Of a stretch of 64,000 nt of DNA, positions 50,899 to 60,314 are shown piece after piece. Source of the DNA: Anoxybacter fermentans. GTDB taxonomy: Bacteria; Bacillota; Halanaerobiia; DY22613. The translations under genes were made by a program, and so were the position numbers. The notes beneath the pieces were generated by a model. It did no database searches. It had not been told where the DNA came from and saw only the letters and a list, made by a program, of their open reading frames with translations. How positions within the stretch are numbered: position 1 is the stretch's first letter; the number at the start of each line of letters is the position of its first letter. The stretch covers positions 248,001-312,000 of the forward strand of contig NZ_CP016379.1 of NCBI RefSeq assembly GCF_003991135.1, read 5' to 3'.

Positions 50899-51078
50899 AT
50901 GAATTATAAGAAAATTGAAGAATTATTAAATGATTATGATCAGAGAATTAAATTAACAGTATTACGGGTATTGAAAGAAGAGGAGCAAAAAATTAGTATG
51001 AGTAAGCCAAAAGGAATTAAAGAAAAGTTGCAGAAAATTATTGAGGAGATGATTGAAGATGATAATTCGGAAGATTAA
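50899..51078 (+). CDS. Small helical protein in the phosphorothioation-linked operon
   Basis: A 59-residue protein starting at ATG 50899 after GAGGTGTGA, only 4 nt past the helicase stop. It is Lys/Glu-rich and helical (KIEELLNDYDQRIKLTVLRV, EEEQKISMSKPKG, IKEKLQKIIEEMIEDDN). It has no catalytic motif. Its 3' end overlaps the next gene by 20 bp, so it belongs to the same translational unit. It is probably an accessory or bridging subunit of the helicase/ATPase pair (PbeB-like position); function is unknown. Confidence 0.68.
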   Translation: MNYKKIEELLNDYDQRIKLTVLRVLKEEEQKISMSKPKGIKEKLQKIIEEMIEDDNSED

Positions 51079-53011
51079 ATTAGTAAATTTTAAACAATAT
51101 TATGGTGAACAAGAGGTTGTTTTATCGAGATCTAAATTAAAAAATGTAACAATTATTAATGGTAAAAATGGGGCTGGAAAAACTAATTTTTTTACAGCAA
51201 TTAATTGGTGCTTATATGGAGAAAATGTTGTAAAAATTGAGGGAGAGATTATAAATAAAAATGCTTTAAAAGAAGCCTCTATAGATTCATTTGTGGAGGC
51301 TAAAGTTTTAATTTACTTTGATCATAAGGGAAAAAGTTATCTTATGAAGAGAGTAATTATGGTTAAGAAAATTAGAGAAGACGAGTATCAATCTCAAGGT
51401 CCTAGCGAAGTTCAAATGTTTGAGCTTGATCATGAAAACAATAAACAATGTGAAATTCCGGATCCATTAACAAGATTAAATTTAATTTTACCTTCAAATG
51501 TTAGAACATATTTTCTTTTTGATGGTGAAAGAATTGATGAATTTGCTAGGCCAGATCATGAATATGAAGTTTGGTATGCTGTGCGTAATGTTCTTAAACT
51601 TGAAGTTATTGAAAGAGGAAAAGATCATCTTTATAGTATTGCAAATAAGTATTCAAGGGAATTGCGAAACTATAGTACTGGTAGATTGGCAGAGTTGTTA
51701 GAAGAAGAAGAAAGATATAAAAAAGATAAAGAAAAACTTCAACAGGAACTTGAAAAATTTAAAATAGAATTAAAAGAATGTGAACGAGAAATAGATATAA
51801 TCGAGAAAAAACAAAGCGAAATTAAAGAGATTCAATTGTTAACTCAGAAAAGAGATTCTATACGAAAAAAAATCAGAGATTTGGAGATGCAGTTAGCAAA
51901 GTGTAAAAGATTGCTACAAAAAGATGTATCAAGGGCTAGTTTAATATTTGGAGAAAAGGCACTTAATCTTGCAGAAAATTTAATCTCCTCTAGAGTACAA
52001 GATAATTATATTCCTTCTGGAATTTTAAAAAATCTTTATCAAAAGATTATTCAAGAAGAAGTATGTATTTGTGGCAGAGAAGTTAAAAGACATTCTTCTG
52101 AATATAAAAAATTAATTGGATTAATTTCCCAAGAAGGAATTGAGGAAGGAAATCAAAGTTTTCTAATTGAGTTAAAAGCAAATATTCGTGCTGCAAAACA
52201 AAAAAAAGAAGATTTACTTGAGAGTATCCGATCTTATTACACAGAGTGGAGGGAACTTCAAGCGGATATAGATTACTTAATTGCTCAGGAAGATGATATA
52301 AGTAAACAGTTTAGTGAAAGTGAATTGGAAAATGTTGCAAAATTAGAAGAAAGGCGTAAGAATTTATTAACTGATAAAGGAGTTTTACAAAATAAGATTG
52401 AAACAACGAATGATGAAATTGACAAGTTGACAAAAAAGATAAAAGAAGTTCGAGATCAGATTGAAAAAGAAGAATTATTAAAAAGAGAAATGGATTTATT
52501 AAAGCGTAAGAAAGTCCTTGCTGAACAAAGTGCCCAGGCATTAGAAGAGATTTATAATCGTTTTGCTAAGGAGATGAGAATAAAAATTGAAGAAAAAGCT
52601 AGTGAAATATTTCAGAAATTAATAAGGAAAAAACGTAGTTTTATCAAAGTATCGCTTAATGAAGATTATCAATTAAGATTAATTGATAGGTTTGGGGATG
52701 AAGATGCGAGAAGTGAGATATCGGCTGGTGAAAGACAAGTATTAAGTTTGGCATTTATATTAGGACTTGCTCAGGTTTCTGAGGAAGAAGCTCCTTTAGT
52801 TATGGATACTCCATTTGGACGATTGGATAGTGAACATAGAAGGAATATTGTTAGTACAATTCCATTACTAACTCCACAACTTGTGCTTTTTGTAACAGAT
52901 GAAGAGTTAGATGATGAAAATAGGCAAATATTACAAGATAAAGTTGGTGCAGAATATACTTTGATATATGATGATCATATAGGTAATACAAGGATAGTGA
53001 GGGATTTATGA
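51059..53011 (+). CDS. SMC-like ATPase, DndD/PbeC-type
   Basis: A 650-residue AAA/SMC-like ATPase starting at ATG 51059, 10 nt after GAGGAG and overlapping the previous gene. It begins IRKIKLVNFKQYYGEQEVVL with Walker A in INGKNGAGKTNFFTAINW (about 38). The DndD-like motif YFLFDGERIDEFARP follows at about 155. A long coiled coil (about 210-500) is interrupted by the small EEVCICGREVKRH cysteine turn, like the tip of Rad50/DndD hooks. The C-terminal part has ISAGERQVLSLAFILGLAQ (signature) and PLVMDTPFGRLDSEHR (Walker B). It is related to, but distinct from, the DndD at 58308 and probably powers the restriction arm. Confidence 0.85.
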   Translation: MIIRKIKLVNFKQYYGEQEVVLSRSKLKNVTIINGKNGAGKTNFFTAINWCLYGENVVKIEGEIINKNALKEASIDSFVEAKVLIYFDHKGKSYLMKRVIMVKKIREDEYQSQGPSEVQMFELDHENNKQCEIPDPLTRLNLILPSNVRTYFLFDGERIDEFARPDHEYEVWYAVRNVLKLEVIERGKDHLYSIANKYSRELRNYSTGRLAELLEEEERYKKDKEKLQQELEKFKIELKECEREIDIIEKKQSEIKEIQLLTQKRDSIRKKIRDLEMQLAKCKRLLQKDVSRASLIFGEKALNLAENLISSRVQDNYIPSGILKNLYQKIIQEEVCICGREVKRHSSEYKKLIGLISQEGIEEGNQSFLIELKANIRAAKQKKEDLLESIRSYYTEWRELQADIDYLIAQEDDISKQFSESELENVAKLEERRKNLLTDKGVLQNKIETTNDEIDKLTKKIKEVRDQIEKEELLKREMDLLKRKKVLAEQSAQALEEIYNRFAKEMRIKIEEKASEIFQKLIRKKRSFIKVSLNEDYQLRLIDRFGDEDARSEISAGERQVLSLAFILGLAQVSEEEAPLVMDTPFGRLDSEHRRNIVSTIPLLTPQLVLFVTDEELDDENRQILQDKVGAEYTLIYDDHIGNTRIVRDL

Positions 53012-53403
53012 TGGATAAATATATAAGAAAAAAAATTTATATTGAGGAAGACAAACATGATAAGTTTAAAGAACTTAGTTCTGAAGGTGGGCCTTTTTCA
53101 TCTATGAAAGATGTATTTATGGCTGCTGCTATATTGGGATATAACCTTGGTGAAATGAAAAGTTTGAAGCCAAATGAAAAAAGAGATATTTTTGATAAGG
53201 ATGTTTTTGATGAACATGATTTAGCACTTCTTTATGCTGTTGTTATAGCTTATTATAAAGATGTTACAATTATCGAACATGACCCATTAGGAGAAGTTGA
53301 AAAATTTGCTAATGCAGGAATTGAGGAATTATATAAGTTAGTTAATAATGATGGGGAAGGAATAGTAAATCTTGTGGAAGAAATTTTAATTAAATATTCT
53401 TGA
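53008..53403 (+). CDS. Small phosphorothioation-associated protein (dnd_assoc_4-like)
   Basis: A 131-residue protein starting at ATG 53008, overlapping the ATPase gene by 4 bp. The N-terminal region YIRKKIYIEEDKHDKFKELS followed by GGPFSSMKDVFMAAAILGYN resembles the phosphorothioation-associated protein 4 pattern (GPFxTxxDVxxFAAALG). The C-terminus is helical and acidic (FDEHDLALLYAVVIAYYKD, VEKFANAGIEELYKLV). No catalytic residues are obvious. It closes the four-gene operon. The family link is from memory of the motif and should be regarded as probable. Confidence 0.68.
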   Translation: MMDKYIRKKIYIEEDKHDKFKELSSEGGPFSSMKDVFMAAAILGYNLGEMKSLKPNEKRDIFDKDVFDEHDLALLYAVVIAYYKDVTIIEHDPLGEVEKFANAGIEELYKLVNNDGEGIVNLVEEILIKYS

Positions 53404-53668
53404 AAGACTTTTCAAATATATTATATTTAAAACTGTATTTAGTAAAAATTATAGCAATTAATGATATAGATTATTATTTGTTATGCAGAAAGAAGTTTTC
53501 ATTCATGAGGTGATAGTAATGAGTAGATTTGTAACAGAAAGTAATAAAACAATTAAAGAATATTTGGAGAGTAACAGTGTAGTTTTTAAAATTCCTTTGA
53601 ATCAAAGAAAGTATTCATGGAAAAAAGAACAAGTAGAACAGTATTGGTATGATATAAAAAAAAATAAT

Positions 53669-55063
53669 GGGTCTATAATTAATGTTGTGAAGAAAAAATT
53701 ATAAAAAATAAAAAGGCATTTGCTGGCCCCGTTGAATTAATTAGTTGCGAACTAAAAACCAAAGAAAGGAGTCCAGCAAATGCAATATAATAATATCATA
53801 AAATTTCTTGATTTGCCAGACATTATTGCAACTGAAATTATTTCAACGGAGGACAGATATATTTTTATCGCTGAAGCAAAGAAAAATCACATTGTGTGTC
53901 CTCAGTGTGGTAATATCACTAATAAAATCCATGATACAAAATGGCAAAATATTAGAGACATCCCCATAAGAGGTAAACTAGTAATCATTAGACTTCTAAA
54001 GAAAAGATATCGTTGTCCTTATTGTCATAAGAGGGGTATCCCTGAAAAATATGAAAGTATTGATAAATATGCCCGTAATACCAAACGCTTTGATAAATAT
54101 CTTGCTAAAGAAACTGTCAGCAAGGATTATTCTAAAGTTGCTAGAGAAAACGGGTTAAGTTATACAGCTGTTAATAATGCAGTTAAAAAAGTAGTTGACC
54201 CTCTCATTAAACAACAAGTTTCAAAACTTAGTCAATTAAAAGCCATCAGTATCGATGAATTTGCAGTTTTAAAACGCCATAAATATGGAGTTAGCATTAC
54301 AGATCCAATTAATCGGGAGTTAATTGACATTTTACCTACTCGCAAAAAGGATGATTTAATTGACTACTTTAATTGTTGGGAAGATGAACAAAGACGACAG
54401 ATTCAATCGATCTCTATGGATATGTGGCGGCCGTTCAAAGCAGTAGCAGATGCAGCATTTACTCATGCAAAAATTGTTATAGATAAATTTCATCTTGTAA
54501 CTTTAATGAACAGAGCCCTTGATGAAGTTAGAAAACAAGTTCAACAAACAGTAAATAATCATCAGAGAAGAAAGTTTTTTCAAAGTCGTTTATTACTCCA
54601 AAAACGAGCTGAAGAATTGACAGATGAAGAACATGAAAAGCTCATCAAATTATTTGAACTCAGTCCAGCTCTAGAAAAGGCCTGGGAATTAAAAGAGGAA
54701 TTCAGAGACCTATTGCAGCTAGATGATGTGAAAGAAGCCACCAGAGCTCTAAAAAGGTGGTATAAAGAAGTAATAAAAAGCAAGCTGATGCCTTTTTACC
54801 AGGTAAAAAAGATAATACAAAGATGGGAAGAAAAAATACTAAATTATTTTAAGAATAAGATAACCAATGGCTTTGCTGAGGGTATCAATAACAAGATTAA
54901 ATTGATCAAAAGGATTGGATATGGTGTTCCAAATGTTATGAATCTAAGGAGAAGAGTATTTAATGCAATGTTAAGTTATTAAATTTAAATGTTTATTTCA
55001 AAATCAATTTACCAATCAATTCAACGGAGCCAACTTATCTTTCACAACATTTGACGGAGAGCC
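53669..55063 (+). mobile_element. ISL3-type insertion sequence with 8-bp target duplication
   Basis: The 1395-bp element ends in GGGTCTATAATTAATGTTGTGA (left) and, inverted, GGCTCTCCGTCAAATGTTGTGA (right), sharing GG-TCT and AATGTTGTGA. Subterminal inverted copies GGCCCCGTTGAATTAATT (53725-53742) and GGCTCCGTTGAATTGATTGG (complement of 55012-55031) lie inside. AAAATAAT flanks both sides directly (53661-53668 and 55064-55071), the 8-bp duplication expected for ISL3. Confidence 0.93.
53780..54982 (+). CDS. ISL3-family transposase
   Basis: A 400-residue intact transposase starting at ATG 53780 after AAAGGAG. The N-terminal zinc finger is CPQCGNITNKIHD with RYRCPYCHKRG. An HTH region follows (ETVSKDYSKVARENGLSYTAV). 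Catalytic positions are AISIDEFAVLKRHKYGV (Asp, about 155), AKIVIDKFHLVTLMNRALDE (Asp, about 235) and GFAEGINNKIKLIKRIGYGV (Glu, about 365). All are standard for ISL3/IS1167-like enzymes. It inserted in the same orientation as the host gene. Confidence 0.95.
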   Translation: MQYNNIIKFLDLPDIIATEIISTEDRYIFIAEAKKNHIVCPQCGNITNKIHDTKWQNIRDIPIRGKLVIIRLLKKRYRCPYCHKRGIPEKYESIDKYARNTKRFDKYLAKETVSKDYSKVARENGLSYTAVNNAVKKVVDPLIKQQVSKLSQLKAISIDEFAVLKRHKYGVSITDPINRELIDILPTRKKDDLIDYFNCWEDEQRRQIQSISMDMWRPFKAVADAAFTHAKIVIDKFHLVTLMNRALDEVRKQVQQTVNNHQRRKFFQSRLLLQKRAEELTDEEHEKLIKLFELSPALEKAWELKEEFRDLLQLDDVKEATRALKRWYKEVIKSKLMPFYQVKKIIQRWEEKILNYFKNKITNGFAEGINNKIKLIKRIGYGVPNVMNLRRRVFNAMLSY

Positions 55064-56776
55064 AAAATAATTGATAAAAAAGAAAATTCGCATTATTTAG
55101 GGGTGATTTCATTAATAAGAACGGATAAAGTTGGTATTAATGAATATGAGGTAATTGATGGTCAACAAAGATTAATTACTACAATGTTGTTAATTTCTGC
55201 TTTAAGAGATTTTTATATAGCATTGAATGAATTAGATTGTGCAGAAGGAATTCAAAAGGAATATTTATTGGCTGTAGATACTAGACAGGTGTTTAATAAG
55301 TTAACACCTTGCAAAATTGATACATATACCTTTGAAAATATTGTTAATATAAATGAAGGTGAAGGAAAAATTATCTCTTTGAAATTCGATAACAATATAA
55401 GGCTAGAAGCAAATGGTTTTAGAAGAGTTAAAAAAAGTGATAAATATATAAATAAAAATATTTTATTTACATATGAATATTTTTATAAAAATATTTTTAA
55501 AAAGTACCAGTCTATAAAGAATAAAGGTGCTAAAAGAGAATTTTTGTTGGATCTGGAAGAAAGTTTAAAAAAATTAGAAATAATTCTTATTATTAGTGAG
55601 AATATAGAAAGTTTGTTTTTGTTTTTTGATTCATTGAACAATCGAGGTTTACAATTGAGTCAAATAGATATTATTAGAAATAATTTATTAAAGACAATAT
55701 CATCTTCAAAATTTAAGGATGATGTTGAGGAGTTTAGTTATTTATGGGATAAATTAGTAGTTTCGTTAGATAATTTTGATGGTGTGAAATTCTTGAAATA
55801 TTATTTTATGTGTACAAAAGAAAATAAAATATTTAGTTCCAAAGAATTACCAGATCGCTATAATCATTACTTTGAAGAAATAGATAATAAAATTCAAATG
55901 AAAAATGAAATTGAAAAGATGATAGATTATGCTAAAATATATACAAAACTTTTCGATAAAAGTGAAGAAATTTCCAATGACAAAGAATATATTAAAAATG
56001 TAAAAAGAATTAATGAATTAGGACAACAAGCATGTCATTCATTTTTAATGGATTATTTTTATAATGTATCTGATGAAAATCGTAGAAATAAAATAACAAG
56101 CTATATTGAAAAAATGATGTTTAGAAGAATTATATGTAATTATTCAACAAAAAAATTGGATGGCATATTTAGAGATTTTATTAAGTTAAGGACAGAAAGT
56201 GAAAACAGGTATATTTATGATGACCAAAAAATAATAGAAGCGATTAAGAGAAATTCACCAAATGATGAAGAATTTAGGAATATGTTTATAAATAGGGAAT
56301 GGGGTAGAGATAATGTAACGAATTATACTTTGCGTAAATATGAATATTATTTAACTAATCAGAATGGTGGGGTAATTCATACATTAAAATCACGGAAAGA
56401 TGTTAATATAGAACATGTTATGCCTGAGAAATATAGTGAGGCATGGAAGAAGAAACTGGCTATACCAGAGGAGAAATATCAGGAATATGTATCTAAGATT
56501 GGGAATTTGATATTGTTAGAGTTTGACATAAATACATCAGTAAAAGATAGTTTGTTTGCTATTAAGAAAAATGATCAAAATTATGGAAGATCGACATTAA
56601 AACAAGTTAAACAAATTATTGAATATTCAGATTGGAATTTAGATGTTATAGACAAGCGAACTGAGCAGTTAAGTGAAATAGCATTGGAAATTTGGAAACT
56701 TTGATATGTTTTAAAATGTTTAAGTAAAGATATAAATAAATATACTTAAAATACACTTAGATTATGTAACTGATAA

Positions 56777-56806
56777 AAAGAGCTGCTGTTTAATCAGCAG
56801 CTCTTT
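56777..56806. terminator. Bidirectional terminator between the DUF262 gene and dndA
   Basis: A perfect 12-bp stem AAAGAGCTGCTG/CAGCAGCTCTTT surrounds TTTAAT. The dndA stop codon lies within it. Confidence 0.92.
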
Positions 56807-57912
56807 ATTAGTTCCGGTATTTTTTGTATGTCTGAATTAAATTTACCGATAGAGATACGTATTGTATTTCTAATTTCTTTCAAATTCATACCAATAGCCA
56901 ATAGAACCTTTGAGGGTTTATTGAAAGAGCATGCAGAACCAGTAGAAAAAGCAACTTGGTTTTTGAGTTTGCGAATTAATAATTCATTATTAACGCCAGG
57001 TATTGTAACACTGAGAATGCCTGGGATTTTTTCTATTGGATGTCCATTAAATTTAATTCCCTTAATTTCTGATTCTAATTTAGCCTTAAGTTCATTTTCT
57101 AATTTAATAATGTTAGGTATATAATTATCCATTTCATTGTAAGCAATTTCTGCAGCTTTTCCAAATCCTACAATATTATGAGTACATAAGGTCCCAGCAC
57201 GATAGCCAAATTCTTGTCCACCTCCGTGAATTAAGGGGGTAATTTCTCTTTTAAGTCCTAATTCATCTTTTCGTATGAAGCAAGCACCAATACCTTTGGG
57301 ACCATAGAGTTTATGGGCAGAAAAAGAAAGAAAATCAACTGGAACATCCTGTACGTCAATTTTTATTTTTCCAAGTACTTGAGTTGCATCAGAATGGAAA
57401 AAGACGTTATGTTCACGACAAATCTGTCCAATTTCTTTGATTTTATTGAGAGTTCCTATTTCATTATTTCCCCATATAATTGATACCAGAATTGTTTTTT
57501 TAGTAATTACTTTTTTCAGTTCGTTTGGGTCAACTTGTCCATATTGATTAACTCCTAGATATGTAACTTCAAAACCTTTACTTTCCAGGTAATTACATGT
57601 TTCGAGAATGGAGCTATGTTCAACTAGGGAAGTAATGATATGATTTCCTTTGTTACTATAAAAATCAGCAATTCCTTTTAGTATAAAATTATTACTTTCA
57701 GAAGCTCCACTCGTAAAGATCAGTTCATCTGGTTCACAGTTAATTAATTTGGCCAAATTTTCACGACTTTTTTCAACAGCTCTTTTTGCATTTTCGGCTA
57801 AAGTATAGTATTTTGCAGAAGGATTGCCATATTCCTCTTGAAGATATGGAAGCATAGCTTTTAATACCCGAGGGTCAATTTTTGTTGTAGCACTATTATC
57901 TAGGTAAATCAT
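56794..57912 (-). CDS. dndA: Cysteine desulfurase of the phosphorothioation system
   Basis: A 372-residue NifS/IscS-like PLP enzyme that delivers sulfur for DNA phosphorothioation. Motifs are MIYLDNSATTKIDPRVL, FTSGASESNNFILKGI, FHSDATQVLGKIK, the PLP lysine in DFLSFSAHKLYGPKGIG and the catalytic-Cys loop FSTGSACSFNKPSK. Its ATG overlaps the dndE stop (57909-57912), so it is translated with dndC, D and E. A general IscS-like role is possible, but its place at the end of the dnd operon fixes the name. Confidence 0.92.
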   Translation of the reverse strand: MIYLDNSATTKIDPRVLKAMLPYLQEEYGNPSAKYYTLAENAKRAVEKSRENLAKLINCEPDELIFTSGASESNNFILKGIADFYSNKGNHIITSLVEHSSILETCNYLESKGFEVTYLGVNQYGQVDPNELKKVITKKTILVSIIWGNNEIGTLNKIKEIGQICREHNVFFHSDATQVLGKIKIDVQDVPVDFLSFSAHKLYGPKGIGACFIRKDELGLKREITPLIHGGGQEFGYRAGTLCTHNIVGFGKAAEIAYNEMDNYIPNIIKLENELKAKLESEIKGIKFNGHPIEKIPGILSVTIPGVNNELLIRKLKNQVAFSTGSACSFNKPSKVLLAIGMNLKEIRNTIRISIGKFNSDIQKIPELIKSC

Positions 57913-58295
57913 AAAATCACCTCATCGTTTAGTTTAGTAAGGTGAATAAGAAATTTCTCATAGTTACCAGTATATTGATACTCTGCTTTAAGTATTTTGG
58001 CTCCCCGGTCAAGATGTTTTTTTATATAAGTTGGAAAATATTCCTCATCAGTAAGATGTCTATTACAATGTTGGGAAATGAGTACTTTAAAAACCAAATC
58101 ATAGTCTCCAGTAAGAGTGTGGCGGTTGAATTCTAAGCCGTTGTTATCAGATTCAAATTCGTCTACTGGAGTATTATCTAACAATGAGCAACTAATTGCT
58201 AGTCTTGAGAGAACATTAGGAGTAAGGTTAGTTTTAGCTTGAAGGTCTTTTAAAATTTCCATAGTTTCTTTAGAAGTTTTTAATTTAAATATCAT
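57909..58295 (-). CDS. dndE: DNA sulfur modification protein DndE
   Basis: A 128-residue protein matching DndE in length, position and sequence: FKLKTSKETMEILKDLQAKT, LTPNVLSRLAISCSLLD, GLEFNRHTLTGDYDLVFKVL and a C-terminal HLDRGAKILKAEYQYTGNY. DndE forms tetramers and is thought to bind nicked DNA during sulfur insertion. It starts 12 nt after dndD and overlaps dndA by 4 nt. Confidence 0.9.
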   Translation of the reverse strand: MIFKLKTSKETMEILKDLQAKTNLTPNVLSRLAISCSLLDNTPVDEFESDNNGLEFNRHTLTGDYDLVFKVLISQHCNRHLTDEEYFPTYIKKHLDRGAKILKAEYQYTGNYEKFLIHLTKLNDEVIL

Positions 58296-58307
58296 ATAAT
58301 CACCCTT

Positions 58308-60314
58308 TTAAAGAAAATATTTGTTATGGACATCGATAGTATAACGTTGTTCATTGTATTCCAATAAATATTCTTTAGCAATATGAGGTTTAAGCAATTG
58401 ATAGTATTTTTGATCAATTTCAGTATCAGTTGATAAAATAATTGTTTGTTTGCTAGCTTTAGGTAAGAAGTCCCTAATTATATTTGTTTTATGTGAATGA
58501 TCTAGTCTTCCCAGTAGTGTGTCAAAAACTAAAGGAAATTGCCGGTTAGAGGCCTTAATTAATGCCCATAACAAAGAAAGAATATAAATTTGTTTTTCAC
58601 CGGCAGATAAGTTGTTCTTTTGTATGAGTTGCCCCTTACTATATAGGTTAACTTTAAAAGTGTCCTTATCAATTTTTACATTATCTATAAAATTATCTTT
58701 ACGGATCAAGCTTGAAAACATTTGGAAGAAGAAGGTTTCGACTTCTTTTATTTTAAGTTTAAGTTGATGATCTATATACTTATCTAAAATATTATTTATT
58801 TTTTTAGAAATAATAAATGCACTTTTATCTTTGTAAGCTTGTGATATCTTTTTTTCAAGTTTTTTAGCTTCATTTTGTTGTTTTTCTAGTTCCACTTCTA
58901 ATTCAGTAATCAGAAGCTTAATTTGTTCAATTTGATTGGTTAACTCATTGATTTCTTTTTCTAATTGGATTCTTTTTTTCCAAATTTTATTTAAAGATTT
59001 GTTCTCAAGGGCTATGGAAATTTTTTGTTTCAATTCGTAGATTTTATTATTGTTATTATTAATTTTATCAAATGTATTTTGAACTTTTGAAGAATCAAAG
59101 TTATTTATTTTATAGAGTAATGATGCGATTTGGGTAGATTCATCTAATGATAAATTGTGAATAGCTTTAAAAGTTGATAAATTAATATTGGGTTTAAGTG
59201 ATTTGGTTAGCTCTTTGACTATTGTTTCGATTAAGAAGTCTGGGGATATTATTTCATCCTGCTTATTTACTATTTTAAGTTGTTGTAGGGCAAGATTATT
59301 TTTGATATTTTCAAGTAAATCTTGTGTTAAGCGATTTTTTAATTCAATATAATAAGATACTTGTTTTTCAAGAGTTAGTTGATCTTGAACATTTTGCAAT
59401 AGTTTTTTACAGATTAAAAAGGGGAGAATATTGGCAGCAAAGGATTTTAACCATTCCGAACATTGTTTTTTTTCATTTTCTAAGTTATTAATTTCTCTTT
59501 TTAAGTTATCAATCTCTGTATCAAGGAGTCCACCGTAAAGTTTAAATTCGTTTTCAAGATCTTTAATTTGATTTTGCTTTTCTTCAACTTGTTTTTCCAA
59601 ATTTATAACTGTATCGTTATAATTTTTAATTTGTTCACTTAATTCTTTTATTTTTTTGGTAATAACTTTTAAAACCTGTTCATCTTTAGAGAGTTCATTA
59701 AAAATATTTTCTTGTTCCAGATATTTATCTAAATCACTTTTTAATATTTCAAAAATTTCAAGGTTAAAAAGCGTTAAAGCAGAATTTTTCAATTTATCTT
59801 CAAAGTCATTTTGAATGATTAATTTATTAAATTCTTCACCATCAAAGAAAAAGAAATCAAACAAAGCAGGGGGTATGTATTTCCGTATGAAAGATTCAAA
59901 ATCTGAAGTTTCTTTTTCATTTAATAATTTGTCGTTTTTTTCAACAAAAACCTGTTCTATAATTTTATTATCAAATATTTCCCATTTGCGGATTATTTTG
60001 TAATTATCAATTAAACCAGCTTGTTTAATCGTAAAGTTAAGTCCAATAGCAAATGTTTTTTCTCCATTTTTTAATGCGTAGGTATTAAATTTATTTAACA
60101 AAAAGTCATTATAACGTTTACTATTTGTTTTGTATCCAAGGATCAAAGAACCATATAAAGCTAGTTTAATTGCTTGAAGAATTGTAGTTTTACCAGAGCC
60201 ATTTTTACCTCCAAAAAGAATAATGTTCTTATCAGACTCCTTTAAATTAAAGTCAAAAGTAGTTGTTTTATAAAAAATACCAAAATTTCTAATCTCTAAT
60301 TTTTTAATAATCAT
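58308..60314 (-). CDS. dndD: DNA sulfur modification ATPase DndD
   Basis: A 668-residue SMC-like ATPase. It begins MIIKKLEIRNFGIFYKTTTF with Walker A FGGKNGSGKTTILQAIKLA (about 35). The DndD motif FDFFFFDGEEFNKLI lies at about 160. Long coiled coils (about 190-300 and 420-520) flank a central linker. The C-terminal half has NLSAGEKQIYILSLLWALIK (signature) and PLVFDTLLGRLDHSHK (Walker B). DndD ATPase activity is needed to alter DNA structure for sulfur insertion. The start overlaps the dndC stop (60311-60314). Confidence 0.93.
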   Translation of the reverse strand: MIIKKLEIRNFGIFYKTTTFDFNLKESDKNIILFGGKNGSGKTTILQAIKLALYGSLILGYKTNSKRYNDFLLNKFNTYALKNGEKTFAIGLNFTIKQAGLIDNYKIIRKWEIFDNKIIEQVFVEKNDKLLNEKETSDFESFIRKYIPPALFDFFFFDGEEFNKLIIQNDFEDKLKNSALTLFNLEIFEILKSDLDKYLEQENIFNELSKDEQVLKVITKKIKELSEQIKNYNDTVINLEKQVEEKQNQIKDLENEFKLYGGLLDTEIDNLKREINNLENEKKQCSEWLKSFAANILPFLICKKLLQNVQDQLTLEKQVSYYIELKNRLTQDLLENIKNNLALQQLKIVNKQDEIISPDFLIETIVKELTKSLKPNINLSTFKAIHNLSLDESTQIASLLYKINNFDSSKVQNTFDKINNNNNKIYELKQKISIALENKSLNKIWKKRIQLEKEINELTNQIEQIKLLITELEVELEKQQNEAKKLEKKISQAYKDKSAFIISKKINNILDKYIDHQLKLKIKEVETFFFQMFSSLIRKDNFIDNVKIDKDTFKVNLYSKGQLIQKNNLSAGEKQIYILSLLWALIKASNRQFPLVFDTLLGRLDHSHKTNIIRDFLPKASKQTIILSTDTEIDQKYYQLLKPHIAKEYLLEYNEQRYTIDVHNKYFL

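Larger units (their letters stand above)
53519..56704 (+). pseudogene. DUF262/DUF1524 (GmrSD/SspE-type) restriction gene, broken by an ISL3-type element
   Basis: The left part starts at ATG 53519 (GAGGTGA upstream) and reads the DUF262 start TIKEYLESNSVVFKIPLNQRKYSW followed by EQVEQYWYDIKK. The right part resumes at 55073 with DKKENSHYLGVISLI and the key motif EVIDGQQRLITTMLLISALR. DUF1524 follows at the C-terminus with VNIEHVMPEKYSEAWKKKL and IGNLILLEFDINTSVKDSL. Between them lies the IS (53669-55063). Even with the IS and one 8-bp duplicate removed, the run of nine A (53656-53664) puts the halves one base out of frame. Intact relatives (GmrSD, BrxU, SspE) cut modified DNA or sense phosphorothioates. 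The protein is therefore not made whole. Confidence 0.87.

Noticed and set aside
55103-56704. Treating the right half of the DUF262 gene as an independent intact gene
   Set aside because: It starts in the middle of the DUF262 domain, has no ribosome site and directly follows the IS target duplication, so it is the 3' part of a broken gene.
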